Origin: Azolla caroliniana | Taxonomy: Eukaryota > Polypodiophyta | DNA length: 64,000 bases | Direction of reading: 5' to 3' | Assembly (NCBI GenBank): GCA_043228905.1 | Contig: JBHGNT010000003.1 | Span: 14,260,001-14,324,000, forward strand | Part shown: positions 33,746 to 44,199 of the stretch, in pieces | Numbering within the stretch: the first letter of the stretch is position 1 | Layout: each line of letters opens with the position of its first letter | Notes under the pieces: model-generated | Seen by the model: only the letters and a program-made list of their open reading frames with translations | Databases searched by the model: none | What the model was told of the DNA's origin: nothing | Translations under genes and position numbers: made by a program

Positions 33746-36217
33746 ATCTCGGGGGGCCCTTCTCTCTCTTAGAGGATATCTCCGTTCCGGAGCTTCGGTA
33801 ACCGGCTCCTCCGTTTCCTCTTCATCCGAATCCATTTCGGGATCGGGGCCGGTTCCGGTATCAGTTTCATCTTCCTCGGCCGGTTCTGTTTCTTCACCGT
33901 CTTCGGCCGGATCCTCGAGTGCTAACCGGTCCCTTGCCAGTCGGGATTGCTCCTCGTAGAATTGATCCTCACCGGTTGACTTGGAGCTCTTCATCTTCTT
34001 CTCCGACTCCCAGTCGGCGAGTGTCTTGTCCTCCATGAAGATGATATCACGACTCCGGAATATCTTTTTGTCGACCGGGTCCCATACTCGGTAGCCGAAC
34101 ACGTCATCGCCGTAACCGAGGAATATGCATGGCCGGGTCTTTGGATCTAGCTTTCCTCTCCGGTCCTTTGCCACATGCACGTATGCGAGACACCCGAACA
34201 CCTTCAGATGCCGGTAGGATACTTCCCTACCGGTCCACACTCTCTGCGGCGTGTCTCCGTCCAAAGGTACTGAGGGTGATCTGTTTATCACGTATGTCGC
34301 CGTCGACATTGCCTCAGCCCAAAACCCCTTGGGTAATTTCGCATGCGCCAGCATACTCCGGACCCTCTCCATTATGGTCCGGTTCATCCTCTCGGCCAGC
34401 CCGTTCAGTTCCGGCGTCTTCGGCACAGTAAACTCGAGCCGGATTCCCTTCGAGCGACAGTACTCCTGGAACTGCCCCCGGTATTCCCCTCCGTTATCCG
34501 CTCGTATCGCTTTCAGCTTCTTGCCGGATTCCCTTTCCACTCTCGCGTGGAGTTCTTTGAAGACGCACAACACTTGGTCCTTTGTCTTCAACGGTGCCGT
34601 CCACAGCTTCCGGCTGTGGTCATCAATGAATGTCACGAAGTACTGGGCTCCGCCATGTGACTTCGTTTCTACTTGACACACGTCAGTGTGCACCAACTCC
34701 AATGGTGCGCTACGTCTCGTCGGTGGCCTTGAGTGGAAGGAGGTTCGGTTCTGCTTACCGGCCAGGCAATCGGTGCACTTCTCCAGGTGCACATGCTTTA
34801 CTGGAATAAGGTTGTCTTCTGCAAGCCTCTTCATCCCCTTCTCGCTCATGTGGTACAGTCTCTTGTGCCACAGCTCACCGGTAGTGTCAGCTGCCACGTT
34901 CAGCTCCTCCGGACATAGCCGGGAATTCATCAGGTACAGTGTGTTGACCTTCCGGGCCCGAGCCACTATCAGGCTCCCTTTGCTGAACTTCATGACACCG
35001 TTCCGGATGCTACCCGTGTAGCCTTCATCGTCTAGCCTCCCGGCCGAAATCAGGTTCAATTGAACCTCTGGAACGTGTCGAACATCCTTCAGCAGCATCT
35101 TGCATCCGGTTGATGTCATCAGCCACACGTCTCCTATGCCGGCAATCCGGCATGTACCTTCATTTCCCATCCGGACACAGCCGTGCTCACCGGCTGTGTA
35201 GGATGAGAAGTATCTTCTTTCCGGGGTCAGGTGGAACGACGCTCCGGAATCGACCACCCAGGTAGTCTCATCGCCGGCAATGTTTAGTTCACCTTCTTCG
35301 GTGATGAGCATGATCTCCTCTTCACTTGCCGCGAGTGCCGTCGTTCCTTTCCGGTCCTGCCCTCGCCGATCCGAACCATTCCGGTCCGTGGCTCCCCGGT
35401 AAGCACCGTTTCGTTCCGAAGACTTCTTCGAATCGGTGTCGTCGGCTCCGTTGTCTTTTCGGTAATGCCGACAATTCTTTCGGAAGTGCCTCGGCTTCCC
35501 ACAGTGGAAGCATGTGGGCCTTCCTCTTGACTGCGACCGGGTCCCCGACTTCTCCCGTCTTTGTGGACTCCGGTTCCGTTGTCTTCCCCGATCCGATTCG
35601 GCAAGCAACATCTTCGGATCAGAGGCCGGTTCTTTATCTCTCCGACGCGCTTCTTCGTTCAAAATGCTTGTCTTTACCGTTTGTAGGGACAAGTTATCTT
35701 CGGTGCAGGAGGTGCTGAGAGGCACCACCAAGTTCTCCCAGCTTGCCGGCAATGTACACATCAGGATGATGGCTTGCATTGCATCCTCCAATGGGAACTT
35801 GATCGCCGCAAGCTGGTTCACGAATCCCATGAACGTGCTTACGTGTTCCACCATACTCTCGCCGTCCCGGTACTTGAGGTTCACTATCTTCCTCATCAGG
35901 GAGGTCCGGTTCAACGCATTCTTCCTCTCGTAGAGGCCCGACAGCTTCTGCCACATCTCATATGCGTTGGTGTCGTTCGCCACATGTTGTAGAACGCTCA
36001 CGTCGACGTATTGCCGAATGGTTGCAACGGCTTTCCGGTTCAGAAGCCTCCATTCCGTCTCAAGTACCCCCTTGGGTATTTCCGACCTGTCGATCGGTTC
36101 ATACAGGTCCCGAACAATGAGCAGATCCTCCATCTTTATCTTCCAGTCGGCGTAGTTCTGCGCATTCAGCACTATCATCCTCGGCTGCCCGCTGCTGCCG
36201 CCTTCCATTTTCTGCAC
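33719..36217 (-). CDS. Copia D gag, protease and integrase (832 aa)
   Basis: ATG at 36217 (MQKMEGGSSGQPRMIVLN), just inside the PBS. Gag UBN2-type capsid (YADWKIKMEDLL; LPASWENL), CCHC knuckle CFHCGKPRHFRKNC, intact protease site VVDSGASFHLT, GAG-pre-integrase (GELWHKRLYHMSEKG; CTDCLAGKQNR), and the integrase core with D (VTFIDDHSRK), D (IRADNGGEY) and E (NGLAERMNRT). A Glu/Asp-rich linker ends in YPLRERRAPRDF. In related copia the frame continues into RT; here it leaves the pol frame at a run of six G (plus strand, ~33771-33776), then stops. That is either a real 1-base indel or a homopolymer error. Confidence 0.9.
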   Translation of the reverse strand: MQKMEGGSSGQPRMIVLNAQNYADWKIKMEDLLIVRDLYEPIDRSEIPKGVLETEWRLLNRKAVATIRQYVDVSVLQHVANDTNAYEMWQKLSGLYERKNALNRTSLMRKIVNLKYRDGESMVEHVSTFMGFVNQLAAIKFPLEDAMQAIILMCTLPASWENLVVPLSTSCTEDNLSLQTVKTSILNEEARRRDKEPASDPKMLLAESDRGRQRNRSPQRREKSGTRSQSRGRPTCFHCGKPRHFRKNCRHYRKDNGADDTDSKKSSERNGAYRGATDRNGSDRRGQDRKGTTALAASEEEIMLITEEGELNIAGDETTWVVDSGASFHLTPERRYFSSYTAGEHGCVRMGNEGTCRIAGIGDVWLMTSTGCKMLLKDVRHVPEVQLNLISAGRLDDEGYTGSIRNGVMKFSKGSLIVARARKVNTLYLMNSRLCPEELNVAADTTGELWHKRLYHMSEKGMKRLAEDNLIPVKHVHLEKCTDCLAGKQNRTSFHSRPPTRRSAPLELVHTDVCQVETKSHGGAQYFVTFIDDHSRKLWTAPLKTKDQVLCVFKELHARVERESGKKLKAIRADNGGEYRGQFQEYCRSKGIRLEFTVPKTPELNGLAERMNRTIMERVRSMLAHAKLPKGFWAEAMSTATYVINRSPSVPLDGDTPQRVWTGREVSYRHLKVFGCLAYVHVAKDRRGKLDPKTRPCIFLGYGDDVFGYRVWDPVDKKIFRSRDIIFMEDKTLADWESEKKMKSSKSTGEDQFYEEQSRLARDRLALEDPAEDGEETEPAEEDETDTGTGPDPEMDSDEEETEEPVTEAPERRYPLRERRAPRDFRNQSTCC

Positions 36218-36239
36218 TGCAGTCGCTCTGATACCAGAT

Positions 36240-37246
36240 TGTTAGAAATTGGCACTTTCCAATACCTTCACCTCCCGGCCACAACCGAGGAAACACGAAT
36301 CAGTGCAGCAGTAAATCGAAAACACAGAGAGAGAGACTCGAATGCACAGGGTTTAGCGTGGAAAACCCTAGACGGGAAAAACCACGGGAGTGCAAGACTC
36401 CAACTATCACTATACGCAGGGAATGTACAATGGCGAGCTGCAAGGCGACGACCTTGAGCTCGCTGTCCTCGCCACAGGCGGCGGTATTACACAGAGGCGT
36501 CGACCTCTTCCTTTCTCTCTCGCTCTCTCTCACTCTCTCTCTCGGCTGCTCTCACTTCGCTCCCTCTAAGTGGAAAACAGAAAATGAGCAACAACTACAA
36601 AACTGTTTGCCCTAAGTCATATTTATACACATATGACTTTCGGGCTATTTACAAATATAGCCTCAAGGGCCCTTGGCAAACATATTCACAAATATGTCCC
36701 CGCATCCGGATCTCTCTCCGGGTACATTCATCATCCGGCTCCGTAGCCGGGGTCTTCATCATCCGGATCCGTAGCCGGGGTCTTCGTCATCCGGCTCCGT
36801 AGCCGGGGTCTTCGTCATCCGGCTCCGTAGCCGGGGTCTTCATCATCCGGCTCCGTAGCCGGGGTCTTCATTCCCGATTCCCGGACATCTGACCATCCCA
36901 TCCGGAGGGACCGTAATCCCAAAACTGTTTGCCCTAAGTCATATTTATACACATATGACTTTCGGGCTATTTACAAATATAGCCTCAAGGGCCCTTGGCA
37001 AACATATTCACAAATATGTCCCCGCATCCGGATCTCTCTCCGGGTACATTCATCATCCGGCTCCGTAGCCGGGGTCTTCGTCATCCGGATCCGTAGCCGG
37101 GGTCTTCGTCATCCGGCTCCGTAGCCGGGGTCCTCGTCATCCGGCTCCGTAGCCGGGGTCCTCATCATCCGGCTCCGTAGCCGGGGTCTTCATTCCCGAT
37201 TCCCGGACATCTGACCATCCCATCCGGAGGGACCGTAATCCCAACA
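36240..37246 (-). repeat. Copia D 5' LTR with internal duplication
   Basis: 1007 bp. A 322-bp segment is present twice in tandem (36601-36922, 36923-37246). Each copy holds about five 25-bp units built on CATCCGGCTCCGTAGCCGGG (~36729-36866, ~37051-37188). The plus-strand right end is AATCCCAACA. Confidence 0.88.
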
Positions 37247-37251
37247 AAAAT

Positions 37252-37625
37252 GACGTCTTGACTTACTCGAGATTTTCGAGTTGAGGGGTTGTAGCACTTG
37301 TACCCCTTTTGCTCAAGTGAGTATCCTATGAGGATACATTTCTCCGACCTCGGGTCAAGCTTTTGACGCTTCTCGTCGGGGATGTCCACGTACGCTATCG
37401 CGCCGAATATGCGGATGTGCGATAAGTCCGTCTTCTTTCCGAAGTATTTTTCTTGCGGAGTGACCTCATGCACGTAGGATGTTGTGCATTGGTTCATTAC
37501 TTAGACCGTTGTATTTGCAGCTTCGGCCCAATATGACTTGGGCATATGCTTCTCGTTCATCATGGCCCGCGCTACTTCGAGGATGTACAGATTTTTGAGC
37601 TCAGCTACTCTGTTTTGTTGCAGAG
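37252..37625 (-). pseudogene. Copia C integrase C-terminal fragment
   Basis: Reads VAELKN (equivalent to copia VAERKN with the catalytic Glu), SYWAEAANTT, VMNQCTTSYVHEVTP, then LSHIRIFGAIAYVDIP and SQDVIF, where copia D is inserted. It joins protease sequence directly on its right; the integrase zinc finger and both Asp residues are deleted (~330 codons). Several stops. Confidence 0.78.
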
Positions 37626-38742
37626 TGTGTCATATGGTGTCATATGGTTTGAGGCTTCGGAGTCAACAAACCATACGTCCTCCGACTTGAGGGCACTAGT
37701 TGAGGTAGAGGCTGACATAGAGTTTGCTCTATGTTTCATCATGAACATTCCGCCACGGTCGGAGTTGTATGCGTACATTCCGCCATGATCCTCGTAGTCG
37801 GAGTTCTGCCCGTACATTCCACTATACTCTTCGTAGTCGGAATTGTGCGCGTAATTCGTGAGTTGTCAGCTTGTGGAAGCCGATTCACGCATCTTCTTTC
37901 GGCACTCTTCTTCGTGGTGGCCAAGCTTTCCGCAATATCCGCATTCGGTTGAGTTTTGACGGCTCGGGCCGGAGTGGAAGCTCCCCCTTCTTGCGAAGGT
38001 TCCTCGTTGGCTTCCATTTTGCGGCCGAAATTGGGAGTTGTTATCGTAGGTCATACCTCGTCCGCCTTGTCCTTGGCCGAATCGGCCTCTCGACCGTCCG
38101 CGTCCTCTTCCTCTGTTCGAGTGCGTGTAGAGCATGTGGCCTTCCGGCTCATTGCTCCTTGTACGCACGTGGTTTTCTTCGACCAATAGCATTGATTGGA
38201 GCTCGAAGAAGGAGGGAGATTTCTCCCGTGCTAGAACGGCAGTTCGCATCGCGCCGAACCGTGGTGCGAGGCCGCCGAGGCATATTTGAACCATCTCATC
38301 ATCATCGATATTTACGCTTATTGAGCCGAGCGAATCGAAAAGCTCCTTGATCTTCAAGGTGTATGTCGTGATGGACATGTCCCTTTGTTGAATGTTTTTC
38401 AACTCTTGTCGGAGTTGAAGCCTTCTTGCGGTTGTGTTCGCCGCGAAAGTCTTTCGTAGTTTTTCCCATGCCTCCTTCGGAGTCTTGGCTTCGTGAATGT
38501 AGCCGAGCATGTGATCGTGAACACATGTCGCCAAGCAATACATCACGCGGCTTGCGGCTTGTGGCTTGCTCCCATGTCGCGTATCCGGGAGCCGCTTCGG
38601 CGGGTCGGTCTTCATGCGCTCCTTTGATGTAGCTCCAATAGCCTTGTCCGACAAGGTATTAGTGCATCTTGTACTCCCAAGATGCGAAGTTGTTTCAATC
38701 CAACTTCTCGGTAGGGAGAGCGCTCCCCATTTGAGTATTCAT
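37626..38742 (-). pseudogene. Copia C gag and protease start
   Basis: ATG at 38742-38740 opens the family N-terminus MNTQMGSALPTEKLD, followed by a TGA. A short insertion near 38560 shifts the frame; the capsid then reads on for 260 codons (LATCVHDHMLGYIHEAKT, MVQICLGGLAPRFG) to an Arg/Gly-rich basic region and the CCHC knuckle CGYCGKLGHHEEEC. Tandem YNSDYED/GGMYAYNSDRGG repeats follow. The protease site reads VDSEAS instead of VDSGAS, a Gly to Glu change. Sequence is lost after HMTPYD. Confidence 0.82.
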
Positions 38743-38884
38743 TATGTTGAATCTTCTTCTTCTTCTCTCTTCGAATGCAAGTTATGTAGCGATGAGCCGG
38801 TTCTTGGTCGTCGGTGTAGAGCACAACACACGATCACGATGAGGTGAATGGGCTAGATCGAGCTACCAAATCACTTTGATACCA

Positions 38885-39273
38885 TGTAAAGAATCAAGAG
38901 ATGGATTCTTGTGAAGCGGAAGAGATATGAGTTATGTGTGTGTATGAGAGAGAGAGTGAGAGAGAGACAAGGAATAAGACACAGAGAATACGCAAGGTAA
39001 GAGTATATTAACAAAGGAGAAAGACTCAACTCAATACAAGGTGGGAGGAGGGTGCTTTATATAGTCACCCTCTCTCTTCATTAACTACAAGACTCATGGC
39101 GCATGGGGAATGTGAAAGCTCATAAGTTATGTGTCATAGAATATGATTCTATGACTCATACTAAATGCTAGAATACAAAGAGGTGACATAATGGTGACTC
39201 TTGACCGCTAGAGTGTCTATTCACTCTCAAGGTGAGTTCACACATTAGACCAAGTTGAGCTTGATTCTCAACA
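38885..39273 (-). repeat. Copia C 5' LTR
   Basis: 389 bp, same termini as the left copy (TGTAAAGAATC, CTCAACA). The AGTGG duplication follows at 39274-39278. Confidence 0.9.
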
Positions 39274-40229
39274 AGTGGCAATGCCAATGGGAGCAGGTCA
39301 AAAGAAGTTCTTGGTACTTGCTAGAGAAGACCTTACAAATCAAGTTGAAGGAAGAGCACAAAGATCAAAGACCACATCGGCAATATGGCAATTCATATTA
39401 GAGGATATAGTATGTAGATATGGGTGTATAGGAAAGATAGTGGCTAATATAGGTGAGCTCAATTATGATAAAGCAAGGGAGTTCTTTGATAGAATTGGAA
39501 TTCGGTTATCATTGACAACAACATATAATCCTGAGGCAAATGGTAAGATAGAAAGAGCTCATAGCCCAATAGTTAAAGCACTTGCAAAGGCGTGCAAAGG
39601 TAAAATAGGTAATTGGCTGAAGGTCTTGCCATATGCATTATGGGCGGATAGGACCACACACAGTTCGGTGATAGGATATATGCCGATAGAGCTCATGACA
39701 GGACAAAGGCCGGTGATGCCGATTGAAGAGAAGATTGTTACATGGGCAATGCCAGCATGGGAGTCAGAGATGAGTAGAGAAGACTTGCTAGTTGTTTGTA
39801 TCCAACAACTACAATGTCAAGCAGAAGATGTAGAAAGGCTGCTAAGAAATTGAAGGACGCTCGGATAAAGAACAAAGCAAGATTTAACAAAGTAAATAGA
39901 TTATGACCATGAAAGATTCAAGAAGGAGATTGGGTGTTGGTATTGGACAGTAGCCTCGAGAACCAGTATAGTATAATGAGGAAGTTCGTAAAATGGTGGT
40001 TTGGGCCTTACAAAGTAAGGAAGGTGACTGATAAGGCTACCTACTACCTGAACGGGTTGGATGGGACTGAGATACATACGCCGATTGCGGGAAAAAGAAT
40101 AAAGATTTTTAAAAGAAGAGAAGATACTGAACCTAATTTCATAGAAAATGAGGATGAATTTTTTTCGAAGAGGATCAAAATGAAGTGGTGTGAACTCGCC
40201 CATAGGTGTGCAAGTTTAGAGGGGGTGGG
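39274..40229 (+). pseudogene. Gypsy A integrase core and C-terminus (block 3)
   Basis: 192 codons are open from AMPMGAGQKKFLVLARED, through CRYGCIGKIVANIGELN (E and F have ADRGELD, so the second catalytic Asp is Asn here) and ANGKIERAHSP (Glu kept), to ALWADRTTHSSV. Stops and frameshifts follow from 39851. The SH3-like C-terminal part (VLDSSLENQ, WWFGPYKVRK, TPIAGKRIKIFK) is readable in another frame. A polypurine tract (GAGGGGGTGGG) precedes the LTR. Confidence 0.82.
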
Positions 40230-41049
40230 TGTCGTGAAGTTGTTGCTTCACGATGTCAAAACAATGTCAAAAATCTATAGAAGTACATTTCCCGTCTAGA
40301 GCTTATGACGAGGAGCATGTAGGAATTTTCGGTTCGTGAATCGGAGTTCAGAAGCCCAAGATACAAGCTTCGGATGGACTAATGCAACTCAGGACACAAA
40401 TGTAATTATGTAAAAAGAGGGATTCGAAATTAAATAAGGGTCTATTTTTGTAATTTCTCAAATGTACAACCACAAAATCGAATTTGTAGAATTTATACAT
40501 AAAATAAATAAATAACCACCTGCATGAGGTGGTCTATCAACAGCCTCAAGAGGGTGGTAGGGCGGTTGACCACCCTATAAAAGCCACGCCCATGGTGGCT
40601 AAAGAGGAAGGGGTAGAGGGGGGAAAAGAAGAGGAGAAGAAGAAGGGAGAGAAGGAAGGAAGCGAGGGAGGAAGCTTGCAAGAAGAAGGGATGTAGAGGT
40701 CGCTCATGAAGCTAGTGACCTACTGAAAAGAAGACAAAAAGTAAAGAAAAGAGAAAGAAAATGAGAAAACCAAGAAGTTGAAGTGGTGTATCTCAAATGC
40801 CTCTTTGCAAATAAAAGGTTGTGAGTTTAAATCCTCTCAAAACAACTTTTTCTGGTAAACAAATTTTGTAATATAAATTTGGTATATATAAGGAGAAAGA
40901 GACTTGAATAAATAGAAATCAAAGAATTTGAAGCGGTGTGTTTAAACGTTTCTTCTCAAATAGAGGTTGCGAGTTCAAGTCTTGCCAAGTAACTTTTGGC
41001 AAATAAATATTGTAAGTGGTGTTTTACAAATAAATTTCTTTTCATGACA
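40230..41049 (+). repeat. Gypsy A 3' LTR
   Basis: Begins TGTCGTGAAG right after the polypurine tract, like the E LTR; the probable end is CATGACA at 41049. It opens with a perfect 8-bp inverted repeat TCGTGAAG/CTTCACGA (40232-40253). Two box-B-like motifs lie at ~40823-40834 and ~40970-40987. The right end is inferred because no partner LTR is present. Confidence 0.6.
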
Positions 41050-41487
41050 ACGTCACATCTATCTTGCTTTCTCGGCTTCTTGTCATCACACCATCTGTGA
41101 TTACGCCTTGTCATCCCGATCATCCCCGAGTCGCAGAACCCCGACGATTGCGACACACAACCACAATCTTCTTGACACCGCCATGTTTGCCAAAGGGTAG
41201 AAAGTCGAATCAGATATCGACTTGTGGCAAAAGCGGTTCGGTCACGTCAACTTCCCGTGGTTTCGGGAAATGCAAACGGAAAACATCGTTTTCCACTTGC
41301 CGAAATCTAGTGGTTGAAAGGGCCAAGTCTGTGAAGCCTGCCAGTTAGGGAAGCATCACTAACTTCCATTCACAAATGAAAGAAATCGGAACCAAAACAA
41401 GCTCGATTTAATCCATTCGGATGTATGGGGGACCGTCGTAGAACATGAGTATTGGTGGAAGTCGTTACTATTGATGTTCAACAGTTT
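41050..41487 (+). pseudogene. Copia G fragment (GAG-pre-integrase)
   Basis: Plus-strand remnant reading SDIDLWQKRFGHVNFPWF, VCEACQLGKHH and LDLIHSDVWGTVVEHEYWW with stops (TAG, TGA) between. This is the GAG-pre-integrase zinc domain of Ty1/copia. The left end is cut by the gypsy A LTR and the right end by an H LTR at 41488. Confidence 0.75.
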
Positions 41488-41949
41488 TGTTACTCCTTAG
41501 GGCCGGGCAATAGCCTAACACAAGGTGTCTAAAGAAGACACTTCACCAAAGGGTGTTACAGTGAAACAGAGTTAGACCGACAATTAATCGGACCTTAATC
41601 GGTTACTTAATCAACATATCATTAATCTTAATACACACGTAAGATAGAAAGTAGTTAGCACAGAATGGTAATCAATTCATCGAGATAAGACAATAGAACT
41701 TTATTAATTATCCGTCATCATTTACAATGTAATCGGGCCTTTTTATAGATCACCGGCTCTACCTACAAAACGGTGCCAACCGGCACACTAATATGAACTG
41801 GTCCAGATCCGGATCGGCATACCGATTCTGGTCTGTCCGTTCACTTCTCAAAAATCTACTTAATTACTTAATATCCTAATAACAACTTCCGATTATTCCT
41901 GCCCTTTCACATTCTGGACTGTCCTCCACTCCTTGCCGGTTGGCTAACA
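41488..41949 (-). repeat. H LTR copy 1
   Basis: 462 bp, TGTTACTCCTTAGG to GGCTAACA. Same family as 43313-43775 and 59451-59909. Directly followed by a copia K LTR, as is copy 3. Confidence 0.85.
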
Positions 41950-42242
41950 AGTTTGAGGAAACATATGTATGTGTGTATGTCAGGACCTGTCGTATGTGTT
42001 TAGCAAGCTAAACAGAATGGAGGCAAGAAGATACAACAGAAGATGGACACAATTTAATCTTTAATGGAAGCTCTGTTATTGCATTCATTCTCTCTCTCTC
42101 TCTCTCTCTCTGAGACTCGATGTACAAGATGATCAAGAATATTCTTTACAACCTTAGGTTATTGCTTATATACTAAGCCCTAACTCTTTGGACAAGTTCA
42201 CACTAGGATACAAATTGGAAGGAGACGGCCTTTTATGCCAAC
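41950..42242 (-). repeat. Copia K LTR copy 1
   Basis: Starts (A)GTTTGAGGAAACATATG and ends TTATGCCAACA. Includes (CT)n at ~42090-42113. Followed inward by AACTCCCCCATAAAAGG, the reverse complement of a polypurine tract. Similar to 59910-60215 and 60840-61116. Confidence 0.75.
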
Positions 42243-43100
42243 AAACTCCCCCATAAAAGGACTACTCTTTCCTACATATACAAATGTTTCAGGTTATCTC
42301 CGCTATAAATCTAGATTACAAGATTAACCTAAATTTATATTACAAGTCGGTCGACCAACATGTAGCCAAGTCGGCAGAGGTGATGTTTGTGTCAAGCCTA
42401 ACATGGCTAGTCATTATGATTGATTCTGTTGAATCTTACCTTCTGCTCCTTGTCCGACTTTCTTCTGCTTGGTCGTTTGTCACAGTCCCATCTTTGTCCT
42501 TAGTGCTCCAAAGTGTTGATCTGGGAGTGGTTTCATCAAGCAATCGACGATGTTCACTTCGGTGTCGATCTTCCGGACTTTGAGTTTCTTTTCAGTTATG
42601 AGCTCTCGGATGTGATGATACCGCACCTCAATATGCTTTGTCTTTGCGTGATAGACTGGACTGTTGATGAGGTGAATTGCGCTCTATGAGTCGCAATAGA
42701 TGGTCAGCGCTGGTTGGTTGATTCGGCTTGTAGCTGAGAAGTTGGTAGACATTCGGTGCAACCAGATCCCTTCCTTTGTTGCCTCCGATGCGGCTATGTA
42801 CTCGGCCTCTGTGGTTGACAAAGACGTGCACTCTTGAAGTTTCGACCTCCATGATATCGCACCGCCACCATAAGTGAAGATGTAGCGATGTCGACTTTCG
42901 ATAGTCCGTATTTCCGGCATAGTCGGAGTCAGTGTAGCCTTCGACTTCGGTTGAGGTTGTCAAACCGAAAATCAGCTATGCATCATGGTTCCTTTTAGAT
43001 ACCTAAGCATGTGCTTGACAACCTCCCAATGCTTTCGTCCTAGGTTTGACATGTACCAGTTGACCACCCCTACGATATAGGCTAGGTTGGGTCGGGTATC
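42243..43100 (-). pseudogene. Copia K RNase H / RT C-terminus, copy 1
   Basis: On the minus strand the RNase H blocks are readable in shifting frames: EVEGYTDSDYAGNTDYRKS, AISWRSKLQECTSLSTTEAEY, LTIYCDS, and then the copia C-terminus. Near 43000-43100 it reads the region before RNase H (HMLRYLKGT-like), then stops abruptly at ~43100, where H gag sequence begins. Broken by frameshifts and stops. Confidence 0.75.
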
Positions 43101-43312
43101 CACGGAGTGACTCCTTGGCCAGTCGCTGGATCACTTTGGAAAATGATTGATCCGAATGAATCTCTTCCACCTCCTGCTGGAAGGCCTCTCGCTTCCGCAG
43201 CCACTCAACGAGTCTCCTTGCTCGATCCGTAACCGGTCCGCTCGTTGGTCTAGTCATCCATTCCCGTCGTTGTTCGTTGCGCTTATGCAGGAATCATGGT
43301 CGCCAAAAACTG
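43101..43312 (-). pseudogene. H gag N-terminal fragment with PBS
   Basis: ATG at 43257-43255 (MTRPTSGPVTDRARRLVEW), matching the gag start of the main H body at 52361. Preceded on its right by the H primer-binding region (plus-strand ATGGTCGCCAAAAAC, 43297-43310) and LTR copy 2. Cut at 43101 by copia K sequence. Confidence 0.8.
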
Positions 43313-43775
43313 TGTTACTCCTTAGGGCTGGACAATAGCCTAACACAGGGTGTCTACAGAAGACACTTCACCAAAAGAGTGTTATGGTGAAATAGAGTTA
43401 GACTGACAATTAATCGGACCTTAATTGGTTACTTAATCAACATATCATTAATCTTAATACATGCGTAAGATAGAAAGTAGTTAGCACAGAACGGTAATCA
43501 ATACACCGAGATAAGACAATAGAACTTTATTAATTATCCGTCGTCATTTACAATGTAACCAAGCCTTTTTATAGATCACTGGCTCTGCCTACAAAACGGT
43601 GCCAACCGGCACACTAATATGAACCAGTCCGGATCCGGATCGGCATACCGATTCCGGTCCGTCCGTTCACTTCTCAAAAATCTACTTAATTACTTAATAT
43701 CCTAATAATAGCTTCCGATTATTCCTGCCCTTTCACATTTTGGACTGTCCTCCACTCCTTGCCGGCTGGCTAACA
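43313..43775 (-). repeat. H LTR copy 2
   Basis: 463 bp. It has an H primer-binding site on its left and the 3' end of the main H body on its right, so it serves as 5' LTR of the left fragment and 3' LTR of the right body. Confidence 0.85.
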
Positions 43776-44199
43776 CATGGCATGCCCGTGGGACAGTACC
43801 TTGTATGTCGAATCCCACTATCCGGCCTTCAATCCTCATCCAAAATGTCCAGAATTCTCTGATCGAGGGGCTCTAAGGGTTCTTCGGAAGGCTGATCGGA
43901 TCACTGCTGCTGTTGCGCCTACTGTTGTTGCTCCTGTTGTTGTTGCTCCTCTTGCGGCTGCTCCGTTGGTTGTGACCGTAGCTCCGGCGGCTGCTCCGTT
44001 GGCTATTGCTGTGATTCCTACTGTTGCGTGGTCTCCGGCTCTTCTGGGCATTGTTCCTCCGATGGTTGTTGCGCGGCTCTTGATGCTGGTGGTTGTTGCG
44101 GATCTTCCTCCCTTGGCTACTCCTCCTGAGTTACATTCAGTTGGCTTGTCCCGGCCTTGTCTCTGTCTGTCCCTTGCTCCGACGATGGCTCTTCATCAC

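Larger units (their letters stand above)
32097..37246 (-). mobile_element. Copia D, minus-strand Ty1/copia inserted in copia C
   Basis: 5' LTR 36240-37246 (1007 bp), truncated 3' LTR 32097-32410 (314 bp), target duplication AAAAT (32092-32096, 37247-37251). PBS TGGTATCAGAGCG lies inside the right LTR. Nearly full gag-pol with one frameshift. The shared LTR part differs at about one base, so it is young. The left end has lost the RNase H C-terminus, the polypurine tract and the first ~690 bp of the 3' LTR. Confidence 0.9.
29442..39273 (-). mobile_element. Copia C, minus-strand Ty1/copia inserted in gypsy A
   Basis: LTRs at 29442-29838 (3') and 38885-39273 (5'), target duplication AGTGG (29437-29441, 39274-39278). 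The PBS inside the right LTR reads TGGTATCAAAG, one base off the usual tRNA-Met form. Gag, part of protease, the integrase C-terminus, RT and RNase H remain; most of integrase is deleted. Copia D is inserted at SQDVIF/YESASWY. LTRs differ by about six substitutions and two indels. Confidence 0.9.
11696..41049 (+). mobile_element. Gypsy A, 5'-truncated Ty3/gypsy host of two nested insertions
   Basis: Three collinear plus-strand blocks (11696-12229, 27498-29441, 39274-41049) make one Ty3/gypsy element once copia B and copia C are removed. The protein resumes in frame at both joins (EKIM to KEVSTKP; LVDIV to AMPMGAG), each with a 5-bp target duplication. The 5' LTR, gag and most of protease are missing; the 3' LTR (40230-41049) is present. 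It is the same lineage as E and F: shared FLDD polymerase motif and shared LTR start TGTCGTGAAG with E. Confidence 0.85.

Noticed and set aside
33729-36457. Many plus-strand ORFs opposite copia D (60-160 codons)
   Set aside because: They are antisense shadows of the long gag-pol frame and show no motifs of their own.
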